Below are positions 45,426 to 54,623 of a DNA stretch of 64,000 bases, one piece after another. The notes under the pieces are model-generated. The model saw only the letters and a program-made list of their open reading frames with translations. It searched no databases and had not been told where the DNA came from. This DNA is from Beijerinckiaceae bacterium. GTDB lineage: Bacteria; Pseudomonadota; Alphaproteobacteria; Rhizobiales; Beijerinckiaceae. Position 1 is the first letter of the stretch, and every line of letters begins with the position of its first letter. The stretch is taken from the NCBI GenBank assembly GCA_947453205.1, contig CANGFT010000003.1:1-64000 (forward strand), written 5' to 3'. Made by a program: the position numbers and the translations under genes.

Positions 45426-46124
45426 ATGATCGACCCGTTCGAGGATCATTGCTGGCAGGACATCATCCCCGCCGACGTCCTGCAGCTCTATGCGCATTAC
45501 AAGCGCCCGACCTTCGTGGGGCCGCGGCCCGCCCTGCTCGCCATCGACCTCTACATGATGGCCTATCGCGGCGGCGCCAACCCTGTGAACGAGGTGGCGC
45601 AGACCTATCCCTCGTCCTGCGGAATCAACGCCTGGCGCGCCATCGAGCCGACGAAGCGCCTCTTCGCCGCCGCCCGCGCTGCGGGGATTCCGATCTTCTA
45701 CACGACGGGCGAGACGCGGCCTGCGAGCCGCCCCGGCGCCATCAAGGCGACCCATCGCAAGACCGCCCCGCCCCTGCCCGACGATTTCGACATCTTCCCC
45801 GAATTCGCGCCCCAGCCCGGCGACGTCGTCCTCACCAAGCAGCGCGCCAGCGGCTTCTATGGCACGCCGCTCAGCGCGCATCTGACCCAGCTTGGCGTGC
45901 AGAGCCTGATCGTGATCGGCGAGAGCACCTCGGGCTGCGTGCGCGCCAGCACGGTCGATGGTTATTCGGCGGGCTATCACATGACCATGGTGGAGGAGTG
46001 CTGCTACGACCGCAGCGACATCTCCCACAAGGTGAACCTTTTCGACCTGCATCACAAATATGCGGATGTGATGAAGGTGGATGAGGTCATCAATTCCCTC
46101 GCCTCGATAAAGGCTGCATCATGA
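45426..46124 (+). CDS. Isochorismatase-family cysteine hydrolase (amidase)
   Basis: Cytosolic hydrolase of 232 residues. The Asp-Lys-Cys triad of the family is readable: Asp41 in LLAIDLYMM, the Lys in VLTKQRASGF and the Cys in ESTSGCVRAS. Many relatives cleave carbamoyl or amide groups (N-carbamoylsarcosine, ureidoacrylate, maleamate, nicotinamide). ATG 45426 follows AGAGGAAA at good spacing; the longer frame enters trmO antisense. The stop overlaps the next start by 4 bases, so it works with the deacetylase-fold protein. HyuA/HyuB close by support a role in cyclic amide or ureide breakdown, by inference. Confidence 0.88.
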   Translation: MIDPFEDHCWQDIIPADVLQLYAHYKRPTFVGPRPALLAIDLYMMAYRGGANPVNEVAQTYPSSCGINAWRAIEPTKRLFAAARAAGIPIFYTTGETRPASRPGAIKATHRKTAPPLPDDFDIFPEFAPQPGDVVLTKQRASGFYGTPLSAHLTQLGVQSLIVIGESTSGCVRASTVDGYSAGYHMTMVEECCYDRSDISHKVNLFDLHHKYADVMKVDEVINSLASIKAAS

Positions 46125-47002
46125 AACCTTCATCTTACGGTCCCTTCCCCTACCGGCCGATCATCAAGCGTCCGAACTTCCGCTTTCCCAATGGCGCGCG
46201 CGTCGCTCTGTGGATCATTCCCAACATCGAGTTCTTCTCGCTCTCCGACATGATCCCGGCGTCAGCGGGCGGCGGCGGCAAGGTGCCGGATGTGCCGGGC
46301 TGGTCGGTGCGCGACTATGGCAACCGCATCGGCGTCTTCCGCATCATGGAGGTGATGAAACGCTATGGCATGCGCGGCACGGTCGCCCTCAACAGCGAAT
46401 TGTGCAAGCATCATCCCGAGATCATCGAAGAGGCCAACAAGCTCGATTGGGAGTTCATGGGCCACAATGAGACGAACACCCATCGCCTCAACGAAGTGCC
46501 GCCCGGCGAGGACGCGCAGATCGTGCGCCGCACCATCGAAACGATCACAAAATACACGGGCAAGGCGCCCAAGGGCTGGCTGGGCTCGGGCCTTCAGGAG
46601 ACCTGGGACACGCTCGATCATCTCGTGGACAACGGCGTCGAATATGTGGCGGACTGGGTGAATGACGACCAGCCCTATCCCATGACCCTCGAGAATGGCC
46701 GCACGATCATGTCCGTGCCCTATTCCACCGAGCTGAACGACAAGCCCGCCTTCGAGAAGATGCACCGCACGGCCGAAGAATTCGAGACCATGATCAAGCG
46801 TCAGTTCGACGTGCTCTGGCGCGAGGGCGAGACGCAGGCGCGGGTGATAGGCCTTGCGATTCACCCCTATCTCATCGGCTTTCCCCATCGCATCGGGGCG
46901 CTCGACGGGGCGCTCGACTATATCTGCAGGCATGAAGGCGTGTGGCTCGCCACGGGCTCCGAGATCGCGGCCGCCGGCCGCGGAGCCGTCGGCCCCGCGT
47001 GA
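46121..47002 (+). CDS. Polysaccharide-deacetylase-fold hydrolase (PuuE-like)
   Basis: NodB-homology protein of 293 residues. FPNGARVALWIIPNIEFF near the N-terminus and FMGHNETNTHRL in the middle (a H-x5-H pair, as in PuuE allantoinases) are the recognisable parts; GWLGSGLQETWDT follows. Members of this branch hydrolyse small cyclic ureides or imides and not glycans, and coupling to an isochorismatase-type amidase supports that reading. No signal peptide is present, which also argues against a cell-wall deacetylase. The exact substrate is unknown. Confidence 0.82.
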   Translation: MKPSSYGPFPYRPIIKRPNFRFPNGARVALWIIPNIEFFSLSDMIPASAGGGGKVPDVPGWSVRDYGNRIGVFRIMEVMKRYGMRGTVALNSELCKHHPEIIEEANKLDWEFMGHNETNTHRLNEVPPGEDAQIVRRTIETITKYTGKAPKGWLGSGLQETWDTLDHLVDNGVEYVADWVNDDQPYPMTLENGRTIMSVPYSTELNDKPAFEKMHRTAEEFETMIKRQFDVLWREGETQARVIGLAIHPYLIGFPHRIGALDGALDYICRHEGVWLATGSEIAAAGRGAVGPA

Positions 47003-47050
47003 CGCCTTTCACAGGCCGTTTTGAACACGCGCAGGGATTGAGCTCAAGGC

Positions 47051-48082
47051 TCAATCCAGGATCTGCCCGCCGTCATAGCTCATCGACAGACGACCCGTGA
47101 GAATGCGGAAATCGTCGCTGTCGATGAGCGCGCGGTAATAGTCGCGGACCGTGGGAGCGTCGATGGTGCGGGCGCCCGCGCTCTCCTCCGCAAATTTTTC
47201 ACCCGGGAAAATCTTCGCGATGATGCGCGCCTTGTCCTGGGCTGTGAGCGGCGCGTCGGCATCGCAGGGCTCGCCATGCATGGCGAGGGCGAGCAGCTCC
47301 TCGCGGTCCAGTTTCGGCAGCATGGCGAGAAAGGCGCCCGTGAGGGCTTTTGCAAAGTCATGATCGGGGTGGTCGTCGCGGAAGGGCGCGCGATTGGTGT
47401 GGCCGAGATGGGGCACGACGAGCCACTCGGCCTTCTGGCGCGGAAAGCGCGCGAGAAGATCGGTGTCGGCGCGGTCGACATAGAAACGGTTCAGCCCGTC
47501 GAAGAGCACGAATTCATAATTGCGCTCGATGAGGAAGGGCTCCCAGTCCTGCCAGTTCTCGGCGAGCGAGCCCGGCGCCAGCGCCTCGCACAAGACCACG
47601 CGCGGGCGATGGCGCGTCCAGTCGCCGCCCGCCAGAACCTGCGCCTCCGCCCCCTCCACATCCACCTTGAGAAAATCGATGCGCGGGACGCCATGAGCCT
47701 CGCAGATCGAGGCCAGCGTCTTCATGGGGACCTTGCGGGTCTCATAGCGCGCGCCAAAGCCGACCGCCGATTCGGCGAATTGCGGCACGATGGTGGAGAA
47801 GCCATGCAGCCGCTCCACATCGTGGAAATCGACCGCGCCCTCGGCCGCGCCCAGCACGCAGCATTCGCGGATGTCGCGCGGCCTGATATGGGCGTAGAGG
47901 TCGATGAGCCGGGGTTGCGGCTCGACCACAACGCCCCGCCAGCCCCGCTGGTAGAACCAGCAGGACACATTGTCGGCGACGGGATGGCCAGCCCCCACAT
48001 CGACATAGAACCCCTCGCGCTGATCGGCGAAGACGCTGGCGAGGTGGTGATCCTCGAGATGCTGGGCGTAACTGAGGTCCAT
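47051..48082 (-). CDS. FkbM-family methyltransferase
   Basis: SAM-dependent O-methyltransferase-like protein of 343 residues. The SAM motif is FYVDVGAGHPVADN (about residues 24-37), followed by VVVEPQP and, after a gap, IDFLKVDVEGAEAQVL, the family hallmark. The C-terminal 100 residues are extra, with a PKLDREELLALAMHG segment that I do not recognise. The ATG at 48082 is chosen because MDLSYAQHLEDHHL is the usual FkbM start; the frame is open to 48226 across an intergenic repeat. It is the odd one out among catabolic genes here and may modify a surface glycan. Confidence 0.85.
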   Translation of the reverse strand: MDLSYAQHLEDHHLASVFADQREGFYVDVGAGHPVADNVSCWFYQRGWRGVVVEPQPRLIDLYAHIRPRDIRECCVLGAAEGAVDFHDVERLHGFSTIVPQFAESAVGFGARYETRKVPMKTLASICEAHGVPRIDFLKVDVEGAEAQVLAGGDWTRHRPRVVLCEALAPGSLAENWQDWEPFLIERNYEFVLFDGLNRFYVDRADTDLLARFPRQKAEWLVVPHLGHTNRAPFRDDHPDHDFAKALTGAFLAMLPKLDREELLALAMHGEPCDADAPLTAQDKARIIAKIFPGEKFAEESAGARTIDAPTVRDYYRALIDSDDFRILTGRLSMSYDGGQILD

Positions 48083-48112
48083 GACGGCTCCGCGAGTAGT
48101 CGATTGCGCAGT

Positions 48113-48144
48113 ATATGGGATTGATTGCAGATATGGGATTGATT
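48113..48144. repeat. Two direct repeats with 18-base period, putative operator
   Basis: ATATGGGATTGATT occurs at 48113-48126 and again at 48131-48144, one and a half to two helical turns apart, so both copies face nearly the same side of the DNA. They sit in the 122-base gap between the divergent FkbM and acyl-CoA ligase genes. The gap is more AT-rich than its surroundings. A regulator binding as two tandem protomers would fit; I know of no named consensus that matches. Confidence 0.5.
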
Positions 48145-48204
48145 CATGGGCGCTGATCGGGAATTCTGGCGCCAACAGGAAAACTGATGATCGGGGAGGA
48201 TCCG

Positions 48205-50292
48205 TTGAGCGATCACGCCAGCACACGCATGTCTTTCAAGTCGCCCCTCCCGGTGATCAATCCAGCTTCGGTCGCCATTGTCGGGGCGTCGGAACGCGCC
48301 CGCTGGCCTACGGATATTTTCAACAATCTGAACAAGGGCGGGTTCCCCGGCAAGATTTTTCCCGTCAATCCCCGCGCCAGCGAAGTCTGGGGCCAGCGGG
48401 CCTATCCCGATCTCGCCTCCCTGCCCGAGGCCCCCAGCCACGCGCTGGTGATCGTGCCCTCCACTGCGGTGATCGACGTTCTGGAGAAAGGCGTGGCGGC
48501 GGGGCTGAAAAGCGCCACCATCTATTCGGGCAATCTGGGCGAGGGGACCGACCCCGAGAGCGTGGCGCGCGGACAGGCGGTGCGCGACATCGTGGCCCGC
48601 AGCGGGCTCATCGTGAACGGGCCGAACTGCATGGGCGGCAATTCGCTGCATCATCGTTTCTTCGGCTATCCCAACCACGAATTGGTGGGCCTGCCGAAGG
48701 GCGGCGTCGCCTATGTCTCGCAATCCGGCGGCATGGTGCAATTCTTCGTGAAGTCGGCGGCCGAGCGCGGCGTGAAGTTCAGCGCCATGTTCTCGAGCGG
48801 CAACGAACTCGACCTCGATCTCGCCGATTTCGTGAACCACCTCGTCGATGACGAGGACACGAAGATCATCGGCCTCTTCATCGAGGGCATCCGCAGGCCG
48901 CAGGCCTTCATGCGCGCCGCCGCAAGGGCGCTCGCGGCCGGCAAGCCCATCATCGCCCTGAAGACCGGCAAATCCGCGAAATCCCGCGCCGCCGCGCAAT
49001 CGCACACCGGCGCCATCTCCGGGGATTACGAGGGCTTCCTCGCGCTTTGCGAACGCTACGGGATCATCGCCTGCCCCTCGCTCGACGACATGGTGGAGAC
49101 CGTGCTGGCCTTTCAGGGCGGGCGCCTGCCCAGGGGGCCGCGCGTGGGCTGGATCACCACATCGGGCGGCACGGTGGACCTGCTCTACGACTATATCGAG
49201 GAGATCGGCGGCACGCAGGCGCCGGAGTTCGGCGCAGAAGCCGCTGCGGTGATGCGGCCCATCGTGCCCGCCGAGATCGGCATCAAGAACCCGCTCGACG
49301 CCGGCATTCCCAGCACCGACGAAAACGCCATCGCCATGTGCGCAGCCGCAGCCAATGATCCGCAGATCGACATGATCGCCTGGGCCGCCGTGCTGCCGAG
49401 CAGCAAGCGCCAGCCCAATGCGGAGATCCTGCGCAGCCTTCTGGATCGAACCGACAAGCCCGTGATCGCCTTCGGCCGCATGGCCTATGCGCTGGGGCCG
49501 GATTCGCTCGATTTTCAGGACAAGGTCGGCTTCCCCTATCTGCAGGGCCTGCCCGAGACGATCCGCGCCATGGGGGCGATGGCCTTTTATGGCGCGCGCG
49601 CGGGCCGCAAGGTCGAGGAGCTGCCAGCCCCGCGCGGCAGCGCGCTCGAGGCGACCCAGCTTGGCGAGGCGCTCGCCTCCCATGGGCTCACCCCGCCCGC
49701 CAGCGGCTTTGGCGCGACGCCGCAGGCCGCCGCCGACATGGCCGCGCGCATCGGCTTTCCGGTGGCGCTGAAGCTCGTCTCGCCGCAGATCTCGCACAAG
49801 ACCGAAGTCGGCGGCGTGCGCATTGGGCTAGGCTCGGCGGAAGAGGTGATGCGCGCCGCGCAGGACATCATCCGCACCGTGGGCGAGCGCGCCCCTGACG
49901 CGGTCGTGGAGGGCTTCCTCGTGCAGGAGATGGCGCGGGGCGTGGAGGTGCTCATCGGCGTGCGCACCGACCCGCTCTATGGCCCCATGATGGTCGTGGG
50001 CTCGGGCGGCGTCTTCGTGGAGCTGATGAAGGACATCTCCTGCCGCCTTCTGCCCGTCGGCCCCGCGCAGGCCCGTGAGATGATCGGCGAGCTGAAGCTG
50101 GCGAAGCTGCTCGCGGGCTATCGCGGCGCGGCGCCCGCCGACATGGAGGCGCTGGTGCGGGCCATCTGCGGCCTCTCGGATTTCTACATCGACCACCGCC
50201 ACACCCTCAGCGATCTTGAAGTCAACCCGCTCATCGTGCTCGAAGAGGGCAAGGGCGTGCGCGCCGTCGACATCCGCTCGACGCCTGTGTGA
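48205..50292 (+). CDS. Acyl-CoA synthetase, NDP-forming (acetate-CoA ligase family)
   Basis: Fused alpha-beta enzyme of about 695 residues that makes or uses acyl-CoA with ADP/ATP. It has a CoA-binding domain (NPASVAIVGASERARWP), a ligase-CoA domain with the SQSGGMVQFF region, and a C-terminal ATP-grasp (GFPVALKLVSPQISHKTEVG), ending EVNPLIVLEEG. The expected phospho-His is in the AAQSHTGAISG segment. Start: GGGGAGGA at 48193-48200 lies inside the longer frame from ATG 48187 and 4 bases before TTG 48205, so I choose the TTG; ATG 48229 is also possible. The acid activated is unknown, plausibly the product of the Hyu/amidase steps. Confidence 0.9.
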   Translation: MSDHASTRMSFKSPLPVINPASVAIVGASERARWPTDIFNNLNKGGFPGKIFPVNPRASEVWGQRAYPDLASLPEAPSHALVIVPSTAVIDVLEKGVAAGLKSATIYSGNLGEGTDPESVARGQAVRDIVARSGLIVNGPNCMGGNSLHHRFFGYPNHELVGLPKGGVAYVSQSGGMVQFFVKSAAERGVKFSAMFSSGNELDLDLADFVNHLVDDEDTKIIGLFIEGIRRPQAFMRAAARALAAGKPIIALKTGKSAKSRAAAQSHTGAISGDYEGFLALCERYGIIACPSLDDMVETVLAFQGGRLPRGPRVGWITTSGGTVDLLYDYIEEIGGTQAPEFGAEAAAVMRPIVPAEIGIKNPLDAGIPSTDENAIAMCAAAANDPQIDMIAWAAVLPSSKRQPNAEILRSLLDRTDKPVIAFGRMAYALGPDSLDFQDKVGFPYLQGLPETIRAMGAMAFYGARAGRKVEELPAPRGSALEATQLGEALASHGLTPPASGFGATPQAAADMAARIGFPVALKLVSPQISHKTEVGGVRIGLGSAEEVMRAAQDIIRTVGERAPDAVVEGFLVQEMARGVEVLIGVRTDPLYGPMMVVGSGGVFVELMKDISCRLLPVGPAQAREMIGELKLAKLLAGYRGAAPADMEALVRAICGLSDFYIDHRHTLSDLEVNPLIVLEEGKGVRAVDIRSTPV

Positions 50293-50315
50293 ACATCCAA
50301 AGGAAGGAGGCGACC

Positions 50316-50843
50316 ATGGCCTATGAACTCTCAGACTTCTGCGCCGACGCCCGCAAGGCGCTCAAAACCAAGCCCCTCGACGCCGCGCTGGAGGAGGTCG
50401 CGGACCATCTGCGCGATCTTCTCGCCAACGAGGCCTTCATCGCCGAGACCTTCAACGACGAGACGCCCTTCGGGAAGCGCTCCCTTCATCACGACGCCGA
50501 GCTTGATTTTCATGTGCTCGCCCATGTGCAGGCGCCAGGCAAGGCGGGTGCGCCCCATAGCCACGGCTCCTCCTGGGCCATCTATGGCAACGCCCGCGGC
50601 TATACCGAGATGACCGAATATCGCCGCGTCAACGACGCCAGCGAGGAAGCCTCGGTGCTGCAGAAGTCGGATCACTACCGCGTCAGCAAAGGACAGAGCC
50701 GCGCCTACGGGCCGAACGTGATCCATTCGACCGCCCATCCCGAAAAGGCCTGGGTGGTGCGCATCACCGGCACCGATCTCGACGTCCTCCCGCGCTTCCA
50801 TTTCAAGAAGTCGCGCGACCGGATGGTCGAAGCGGCCGAATAG
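50316..50843 (+). CDS. Cupin-fold protein related to cysteine dioxygenase
   Basis: Protein of 175 residues from the double-stranded beta-helix metal enzymes. PHSHGSSWAIYGNARGYTEM gives the H-x-H-(x)n-E/Y metal pattern of thiol dioxygenase-like cupins, and a further His is in VIHSTAHPEKAW. GGAGG at 50306-50310 is 5 bases before ATG 50316. It follows the acyl-CoA ligase by 23 bases and is probably co-transcribed; it converges on hyuB with 5 bases between stops. Could be a small-molecule dioxygenase or a metal-dependent isomerase; the family has many uncharacterised members. Confidence 0.8.
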   Translation: MAYELSDFCADARKALKTKPLDAALEEVADHLRDLLANEAFIAETFNDETPFGKRSLHHDAELDFHVLAHVQAPGKAGAPHSHGSSWAIYGNARGYTEMTEYRRVNDASEEASVLQKSDHYRVSKGQSRAYGPNVIHSTAHPEKAWVVRITGTDLDVLPRFHFKKSRDRMVEAAE

Positions 50844-50848
50844 GCCGC

Positions 50849-52501
50849 TCAGACCTCCTTGCCGTAGACGCTCCTCGCCGCCTCGCGCGTGACATAGCCT
50901 TCGGCGACGTCGGCGCGCAGGCGGGCCTCGTCGCGCCCGTGAGGATCGCCATAGCCGCCGCCGCCCGCGCTCTGCAGCAGGAACCTGTCCCCCGCCTTCA
51001 TCTCATAGCGGCCCGAAGCGCGCGTCTCGCGCTCCTCGGGCTTGCCCAAATTGACGACGAACCGCCCGCCGCGCCCGTTCGCGCCGCCCGCGACGCCGCC
51101 CGGCGGATAGATGGCCTTGTCGAAGCGCCGGATCACCATGGCGTCCTCCAGCAATTCATATTCACGCTGGAAGGACACGCCGCCGCGCCATTGCCCCGCG
51201 CCGCCGGAATCGGGCACGAGATTGAACTGGCGAATGCGGCAGGGATATTCGCTCTCCAGGATCTCGATGGGCGTCACATGGAGATTGCTGAGATGGGCCG
51301 CCGTGCAGCTCGCGCCGTCATGGCCCTGCCCGCCGCCATAGGCTGACCCGACGATTTCATACTGCATGTTGGATTGCCCAGGCCTGCCCTTGGCCCAGGC
51401 GATGAGCAGGGCGCTCGAAGACCCCGCATGGGCGTTGGCCCGCGACGGGTTGAACGAGGCCATGGCCTCGAGGATGACGTCGACGAGCTTGAGATTGACC
51501 TGCTGATAGTTCGACACCGGCGCGGGCGCCGAGGCGTTGGTCACCGTATCGGGCGCGAAGATGAGCTTCACGCAGTCGCGCATGCCGTCGTTGAAATGCA
51601 GGCGCGGCCCAAGGCTGCCGATGAGCGAATAGAAGACGCAGGCCTCGACCATGGAGGGACGCAGATTGATCGGCCCGCGCGCCTGCTTGTCGCTCTTGCT
51701 GAAATCGAAGGTCGCAAGGCCGTCCCTGATCGTGATGGTGACCGCGAGCTTCACCGGCTTGTTCACGTCGACGCCGTCATTGTCGATGAGCCCTTCGGCG
51801 GAAGCCTCGCCCTCCGGCAGGCGCGCGATGGCGCCGCGCAGCTCCTCCGCCGCGCCGCGCAAGATGGCGGCGAATGCGTCGCACATGGTCTGCGCCCCAA
51901 AGCGCGCGCAAAGCTCCTGCACGCGCTGCGCGCCCATCTGGGTCACTGCGATCTGCGCGGTCATGTCGCCGCGCACCAGCAGGGGCTGACGGCTGTTGGC
52001 GAGGATGAGGCGCTCGACGTCAGGCAGATGCCGGCCGGCCTCGCAGATGCGGATGGGGGGCACCAGCACGCCCTCGTGATACATCTCGGTGGCGTTGGCG
52101 GAGGTGGAGCCGGGATTGGTGCCGCCCACATCGGCCTTGTGCGCGATGGAGCCGGAGAAGCCGACGATCTCGCCATCGGCGAAGATAGGCGCGACGAAGG
52201 CCATGTCGGAGACATGGGGCAGGCCGCCTTCATAGGGATGGTTGGAGACGAAGACGTCGCCCTCCCTGATCTCATCGCCATAGAGTTCACGGATGCGCCC
52301 CACGAGATGGCGATAGACCGGCGCATGGAAGAACATGGGGGGCGCCACGATGAGGCGGCCGGTGCGGTCGAGGATCACGCAGGAGAAATCGCGGGATTCC
52401 CGGATGATCGTGGAATAGCCCGAACGATAGAAATGATAGTGCATTTCATCGACGAGGCTGGCGATCTTGTTGCGCAGGATCTGGATGGTGATCGCGTCCA
52501 T
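50849..52501 (-). CDS. hyuB: Hydantoinase B/oxoprolinase-type subunit
   Basis: Protein of 550 residues of the HyuB family, partner of HyuA in ATP-dependent opening of 5-membered cyclic amides (N-methylhydantoin, 5-oxoproline) or in carboxylation of ketones. The start reads ITIQILRNKIASLVDEMHY; RESRDFSCVILD, DVFVSNHPYEGGLPHVSD and the late GGGGYGDP motif are hallmarks. ATG 52501 lies 1 base after the hyuA stop, so the pair is translationally coupled; the longer frame from 52528 overlaps hyuA. Substrate not determinable. Confidence 0.93.
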   Translation of the reverse strand: MDAITIQILRNKIASLVDEMHYHFYRSGYSTIIRESRDFSCVILDRTGRLIVAPPMFFHAPVYRHLVGRIRELYGDEIREGDVFVSNHPYEGGLPHVSDMAFVAPIFADGEIVGFSGSIAHKADVGGTNPGSTSANATEMYHEGVLVPPIRICEAGRHLPDVERLILANSRQPLLVRGDMTAQIAVTQMGAQRVQELCARFGAQTMCDAFAAILRGAAEELRGAIARLPEGEASAEGLIDNDGVDVNKPVKLAVTITIRDGLATFDFSKSDKQARGPINLRPSMVEACVFYSLIGSLGPRLHFNDGMRDCVKLIFAPDTVTNASAPAPVSNYQQVNLKLVDVILEAMASFNPSRANAHAGSSSALLIAWAKGRPGQSNMQYEIVGSAYGGGQGHDGASCTAAHLSNLHVTPIEILESEYPCRIRQFNLVPDSGGAGQWRGGVSFQREYELLEDAMVIRRFDKAIYPPGGVAGGANGRGGRFVVNLGKPEERETRASGRYEMKAGDRFLLQSAGGGGYGDPHGRDEARLRADVAEGYVTREAARSVYGKEV

Positions 52502-52502
52502 G

Positions 52503-54593
52503 TCAGGCCGCTCCCTTTTCAAGCACAAGATTGCGATGCTGGTCGACGCGGCCCGTCCAGCCAGGCGGAATGATGGTTGTGGCGTCGAACTGTTCGACGA
52601 CCGCAGGCCCGAGAACCCTCACGCCGACATCAAGCTTGTCGCGCTCGTAGACATTGGCGGATGAGCCCGTCGCGCCGTCAAAATAGATGGTGCGCCGGCC
52701 CTTGCAGGCGTCCTCGACCGCGCGGGGCGAAGCGGGCGTCTCATGCAGCCCTTGCGCATATTTCGGCACGGCGACGCGCAGCCGCAAACGATAGCTCACG
52801 ACCTCGACGGGACGCTCCTTCGCGGCATGGCCATGGATCTGCGCATGGCGTTCATCAAACCGCGCGCGCGCCGCCGCCATGGCGTTTGCATCAAGCGCGC
52901 CTTCGAAAATGCCGTCGAGAGGCGTGCGCAATTCATAGCCCTGGCCGGTGTAGCGCATGTCGAGCTCGCGCGAGAAGCGCGCAGCGTCGGGGTCGAGCCC
53001 CTCGGCCGCGATCTCCTCATGAGCGCGCGCTTCGAGCTGGCGATAGATGGCTTCGGCATGATCGGGCGTGATGGCGTCGAGCGGCATCAATTCGCTGCGG
53101 ATATAGTCATGGACCACATCAGTGCAGAGCAGGCCCAGCGCCGAGAAGGCGCCGGGGCGCGGGGGCACGAGGATGCGGCGCATGTTCAGCTCCTCCGCCA
53201 CAGCCGCCGCATGAACCGCGCCCGCGCCGCCGAAGGGCAAAAGGGTGAAGGCGGAGAGGTCGACGCCGCGCTTGGCCGCGAAGACGCGCACCTCGTCGGC
53301 CATGCGCATGTCGACGATCCGCCGCACGCCATCGGCGGCCCGCAGCACATCCATCTTCAGGGGATCGGCGATATGTTTTTTAATGGCGGCATGAGAGGCG
53401 GCGACATCGAGCCGCTGCGCGCCGCCCAGAAAATATTCGGGGTTGAGATAGCCGCAGACCACATCGGCGTCGGTGACGGTCGGGCGCTCGCCGCCGCGGC
53501 CATAACAGGCGGGGCCGGGATCAGCCCCCGCGCTTTGCGGGCCCACCACAAGAAAGCCCGCGCCATCCACCGAGGCGATGGAGCCGCCGCCTGCGGAAAT
53601 GGTCGTCATGTCCAGCGCGGGCACATCGATCTGACGGCGCGCGATGACGCCTTCGGTCACTTCGAGCGGCGCCCCGCCTTCGATGAAGGCGATGTCGGCG
53701 CTGGTGCCGCCCATGTCGAGGGTCACAAGGCCGCTCTTCGCATCGGTCTGCGCAAGCCATGCGCTCGCCTGTGCGCCTGCGGCCGGACCCGAAAACAGCG
53801 TATGCACCGTCTTGCCGCCGGAGATGGCCGCCGCGAAAGGCATGACGCCGCCGTTCGACTGCATGAGGAAGCGCTGCTGGGTCACAACCCCCGCGTCGTC
53901 GAGGCCCTTGTTGAGGTGGTCGATGTAGCGCACGAGGACGGGCTCAAGATAGGCGTTGAGCAGGGTCGTCGACATGCGCGGCCATTCGCGCAGGCGCGGC
54001 AGAACCTCGCTCGACAGCGACACGCTGACGCCCGGCGCCTCTTCGTGAATGATGCGCCGCGTTTCTTCCTCGTGCGCGGGGTTCATGAAGGAGAAGAGAT
54101 AGCAGACCGCGATGGACTGCACGCCCGCGTCGCGCAATTCGCGTGCGGCGACGCGCACGGCCTCATGATCGAGCGGGGTCAGCACGGCGCCTGCATGATC
54201 GGAGCGCTCGGGGATTTCGCGCGTCAGGCTCTGGGGCGCGATGGGTTCGGGCTTGCTGTAGAAATAATCGAAGAGATTGCCATCGCGCGCCTGCGCCTGG
54301 ATCTCCTGAATGGCGCGGAAGCCTGCGGTGATGAGAAGGCCCACCCTGGCCCCGCGCATCTCCAGCAGCGCGTTGGTGGTGATCGTCGTGCCATGGGCGA
54401 AGAATGCGATCTCATCCGGCGCGACGCCCCGCGCCACGAAACGCATCACGCCGTTGAGCACGCCAAGGGCCGGGTTTTTCGGCGTGCTCGAGACTTTCTC
54501 GACCATGAGTTCGCCGCTCGCCACATCGAGCAGGACGAGATCCGTATGCGTGCCGCCGACATCGACGCCGAGCCTGTAACGCTGATTTGCCAT
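52503..54593 (-). CDS. hyuA: Hydantoinase A/oxoprolinase-type subunit
   Basis: ATP-using subunit of 696 residues. Actin-like phosphate loop GVDVGGTHTDLVLLD (residues 8-22), HGTTITTNALLE, the second phosphate loop LDMGGTSADIAFIEGG and the C-terminal FGGAGAVHAAAVAEEL are all present; hydantoinase_A_N and hydantoinase_A domains are complete. ATG 54593 follows a GGAAAG; ATG 54605 is the alternative. It is preceded by the TAXI-type gene (30-base gap) and followed by hyuB. N-methylhydantoinase, oxoprolinase and acetophenone-carboxylase types cannot be told apart here. Confidence 0.94.
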   Translation of the reverse strand: MANQRYRLGVDVGGTHTDLVLLDVASGELMVEKVSSTPKNPALGVLNGVMRFVARGVAPDEIAFFAHGTTITTNALLEMRGARVGLLITAGFRAIQEIQAQARDGNLFDYFYSKPEPIAPQSLTREIPERSDHAGAVLTPLDHEAVRVAARELRDAGVQSIAVCYLFSFMNPAHEEETRRIIHEEAPGVSVSLSSEVLPRLREWPRMSTTLLNAYLEPVLVRYIDHLNKGLDDAGVVTQQRFLMQSNGGVMPFAAAISGGKTVHTLFSGPAAGAQASAWLAQTDAKSGLVTLDMGGTSADIAFIEGGAPLEVTEGVIARRQIDVPALDMTTISAGGGSIASVDGAGFLVVGPQSAGADPGPACYGRGGERPTVTDADVVCGYLNPEYFLGGAQRLDVAASHAAIKKHIADPLKMDVLRAADGVRRIVDMRMADEVRVFAAKRGVDLSAFTLLPFGGAGAVHAAAVAEELNMRRILVPPRPGAFSALGLLCTDVVHDYIRSELMPLDAITPDHAEAIYRQLEARAHEEIAAEGLDPDAARFSRELDMRYTGQGYELRTPLDGIFEGALDANAMAAARARFDERHAQIHGHAAKERPVEVVSYRLRLRVAVPKYAQGLHETPASPRAVEDACKGRRTIYFDGATGSSANVYERDKLDVGVRVLGPAVVEQFDATTIIPPGWTGRVDQHRNLVLEKGAA

Positions 54594-54623
54594 GAGGCTT
54601 TCCATTGCAGTGAGACGATGAGA

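Noticed and set aside
46121-47002. Cell-wall or chitin deacetylase
   Set aside because: It has no signal peptide or membrane anchor, and it is translationally coupled to a small-molecule amidase; the PuuE-like H-x5-H arrangement fits better.
48113-48144. Start of a CRISPR array
   Set aside because: There are only two 14-base repeats with a 4-base spacer, far from CRISPR geometry, and no cas genes.
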